Shown: positions 62,808 to 64,000 of the stretch, piece after piece
Position numbering within the stretch: the stretch's first letter is position 1
Layout of the letters: each line of letters opens with the position of its first letter
Assembly (NCBI RefSeq): GCF_000336575.1
Contig: NZ_AOPO01000005.1
Span: 62,001-126,000, forward strand
DNA length: 64,000 bases
Reading direction: 5' to 3'
Origin: Vreelandella titanicae BH1
Lineage (GTDB): Bacteria; Pseudomonadota; Gammaproteobacteria; Pseudomonadales; Halomonadaceae
Program-made: the position numbers and the translations under genes
The notes under the pieces: model-generated
Told to the model about the DNA's origin: nothing
The model's input: only the letters and a program-made list of their open reading frames with translations
Database searches by the model: none

Positions 62808-63601
62808 TAGTAACCTCCGTCAGTGGTGGCCGCGTTGGTGTTGCCGGTCAACGTAGCCAGCAGATTACCCAGCAGGCTAGAGGCACCAAAGCGGAAGTGA
62901 GCGGGCGTCGCCCAGCCTGAGCCCATAATATCGTTAGCAAGAGCCAAATATTCTGCTGCGTCTTCGGCGGTTTTGACGCCACCTGCTGCTTTAAAACCAA
63001 CGTCTTGGCCACTGGCCTTGATGGCTTTGAGCATAATTTCTGCGGCTTCCAGTGTAGCGTTAACAGCTACTTTGCCGGTCGAGGTTTTAATGAAATCCGC
63101 ACCGCCTTCAATGGCCAGTTCGCTGGCGCGTTTGATCAGCGCAGGTTCTTTGAGCTCGCCGGACTCAATGATCACTTTGAGCAGTGCTTGACCAGCGCAG
63201 GCGGCTTTGCACATTTCTACCAGCTCAAGGCCGGTCTCTTCGTCGCCTGCCATCAACGCGCGGTAGGGAAATACCACATCAACTTCATGGGCGCCGGAGG
63301 CAACCGCATCGCGGGTTTCACGGGCGGCGGCCATAATGTCGTCGTCGCCATTAGGGAAATTGGTGACCGTGGCGATCTTCACCTGCTCGTTTAGCTTGTG
63401 AGCCGTAAGGGCACGCTGGGCGGTGACAATAAACTGTGGGTATACGCAGACCGCGGCAGGGGTGCCAAAGGGCGTTTTCACCTGCTGGCAGAGCGCTTCA
63501 ATGGTGCTGTCCGTGTCGTTGTCGTTCAGGCTCGTCAGATCCATGAGGGTGAGTGCTTGGCGGGCGGCTTGGACGATATGGGGAGAGGCGGTCGCAGTCA
63601 T
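62807..63601 (-). CDS. deoC: Deoxyribose-phosphate aldolase
   Basis: A 264-residue class I aldolase. The Schiff-base Lys is in [18 protein letters not shown], the second Lys in [14 protein letters not shown]. It cleaves deoxyribose 5-phosphate to acetaldehyde and glyceraldehyde 3-phosphate, the last step of the pathway begun by deoA and deoD. First gene of the five-gene deo operon seen here; the nucleoside transporter upstream is separated by a terminator. Confidence 0.95.
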   Translation of the reverse strand: MTATASPHIVQAARQALTLMDLTSLNDNDTDSTIEALCQQVKTPFGTPAAVCVYPQFIVTAQRALTAHKLNEQVKIATVTNFPNGDDDIMAAARETRDAVASGAHEVDVVFPYRALMAGDEETGLELVEMCKAACAGQALLKVIIESGELKEPALIKRASELAIEGGADFIKTSTGKVAVNATLEAAEIMLKAIKASGQDVGFKAAGGVKTAEDAAEYLALANDIMGSGWATPAHFRFGASSLLGNLLATLTGNTNAATTDGGY

Positions 63602-63627
63602 GGAATTCTCACAAATCAGTAAAAGAT

Positions 63628-63662
63628 AAAAACGGGCACTGCGGATAAAGCCGCAGTGCCCG
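63628..63662 (-). terminator. Terminator between the nucleoside transporter and deoC
   Basis: Perfect 12-bp stem CGGGCACTGCGG/CCGCAGTGCCCG with a six-base loop, followed by five T on the minus strand. It ends transporter transcripts before deoC or makes the step leaky. Confidence 0.88.
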
Positions 63663-63686
63663 CCACCTTCAGTAAAACCCGCTGCG

Positions 63687-64000
63687 TTAAGCAGTGACGT
63701 TACTTAGGGCGATAAAGAAGCCAGCAATCGAGGCCGACATCAAGTTGGACAGTGTACCGGCCAATACGGCTTTGACGCCAAAACGAGCAATCTCTTTGCG
63801 GCGGGTAGGGGCAATGCTACCCAGGCCACCCAGCAGAATCGCAATGGAGGAGAGGTTCGCAAAGCCACACAGCGCAAAAGAGAGGATCGCCATGGTGTGC
63901 GGTGTCATCATCTGACCCGTCGCAGCTACCACCTGTTCCCCATCAATGTAAGGCGCTAGGTTGATGTAGGCGACAAACTCGTTGACCACTAATTTTTGGC
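63687..64000 (-). CDS. Concentrative nucleoside transporter (NupC type), 3' end only
   Basis: The last about 104 residues of a CNT-family nucleoside symporter; the 5' part lies beyond the window. The segment [18 protein letters not shown] and the following [21 protein letters not shown] (read as [15 protein letters not shown]) are the conserved CNT signature that forms the nucleoside and sodium or proton site. It would import nucleosides for the deo enzymes coded next to it. Confidence 0.9.
   Translation of the reverse strand, partial: QKLVVNEFVAYINLAPYIDGEQVVAATGQMMTPHTMAILSFALCGFANLSSIAILLGGLGSIAPTRRKEIARFGVKAVLAGTLSNLMSASIAGFFIALSNVTA

Overview
The window reads as an ordinary chromosomal segment of a moderately halophilic gammaproteobacterium, most likely Halomonadaceae (Halomonas/Vreelandella). 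This rests on the gene set, moderately high GC, acidic proteins and gammaproteobacterial versions of DkgB, ArfA, endonuclease V and the deo genes. No phage, plasmid, transposase, CRISPR array, rRNA or tRNA gene was seen. Genus-level assignment is inference.

Layout. 1-6064: end of a nitrate-assimilation operon (nitrate reductase, SUMT-type methyltransferase, formate/nitrite-family channel, PP2C-kinase fusion), with a large nested inverted repeat and a terminator just before the kinase. 6164-7651: DkgB-type reductase, ribosome-rescue factor ArfA with a hairpin over its stop codon, and a DUF1127 protein. 7948-12779: a phosphorelay (OmpR-type regulator, periplasmic molybdopterin-domain protein, hybrid kinase) and a REC-EAL protein. 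12920-14596 and 24390-26054: two chemoreceptors with CheR-tethering tails. 14762-23586: an ABC exporter, a YwrD-like gamma-glutamyltransferase, a tripartite tricarboxylate transporter, paired half-size chromate transporters and a divergent GntR/FCD regulator. 26312-28656: acetyltransferase, luciferase-like oxidoreductase and SDR. 28787-31704: a second nitrate locus (NarK-type transporter, then a NIT-ANTAR NasR-like antiterminator), with a paired-hexaloop RNA motif in the transporter leader.

31885-44205: patatin phospholipase, a decayed CZB chemoreceptor-like protein, three peptidoglycan-active enzymes, a LysR regulator, a glutathionyl-hydroquinone reductase, PRC-barrel and CsbD stress proteins, and a DEAD-box helicase with a structured upstream region. 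44310-48205: a seven-copy heptamer repeat before endonuclease V, two class I glutamine amidotransferases, thiol peroxidase and an amidoligase paired with one of the amidotransferases. 48339-54698: MscS channel, two J-domain-type proteins, an unrecognised membrane protein and a CBS-BON protein. 54742-59040: class V aminotransferase, then a ThuA/Gfo-Idh pair with two LacI-type operators and its LacI regulator. 59037-64000: deoxynucleoside salvage (cdd, deoD, deoB, deoA, deoC and a concentrative nucleoside transporter cut by the window end).

The clearest functional link is nitrate: reductase, methyltransferase (siroheme), channel and NarK transporter would serve nitrate uptake and reduction, and the NasR-like protein next to a paired-hexaloop leader offers a direct control route. 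The most interesting unexplained items are that leader, the arfA hairpin, the amidoligase pair, the degenerate chemoreceptor, the tandem repeats at 18381, 26230 and 44310, and the structured region upstream of the helicase.
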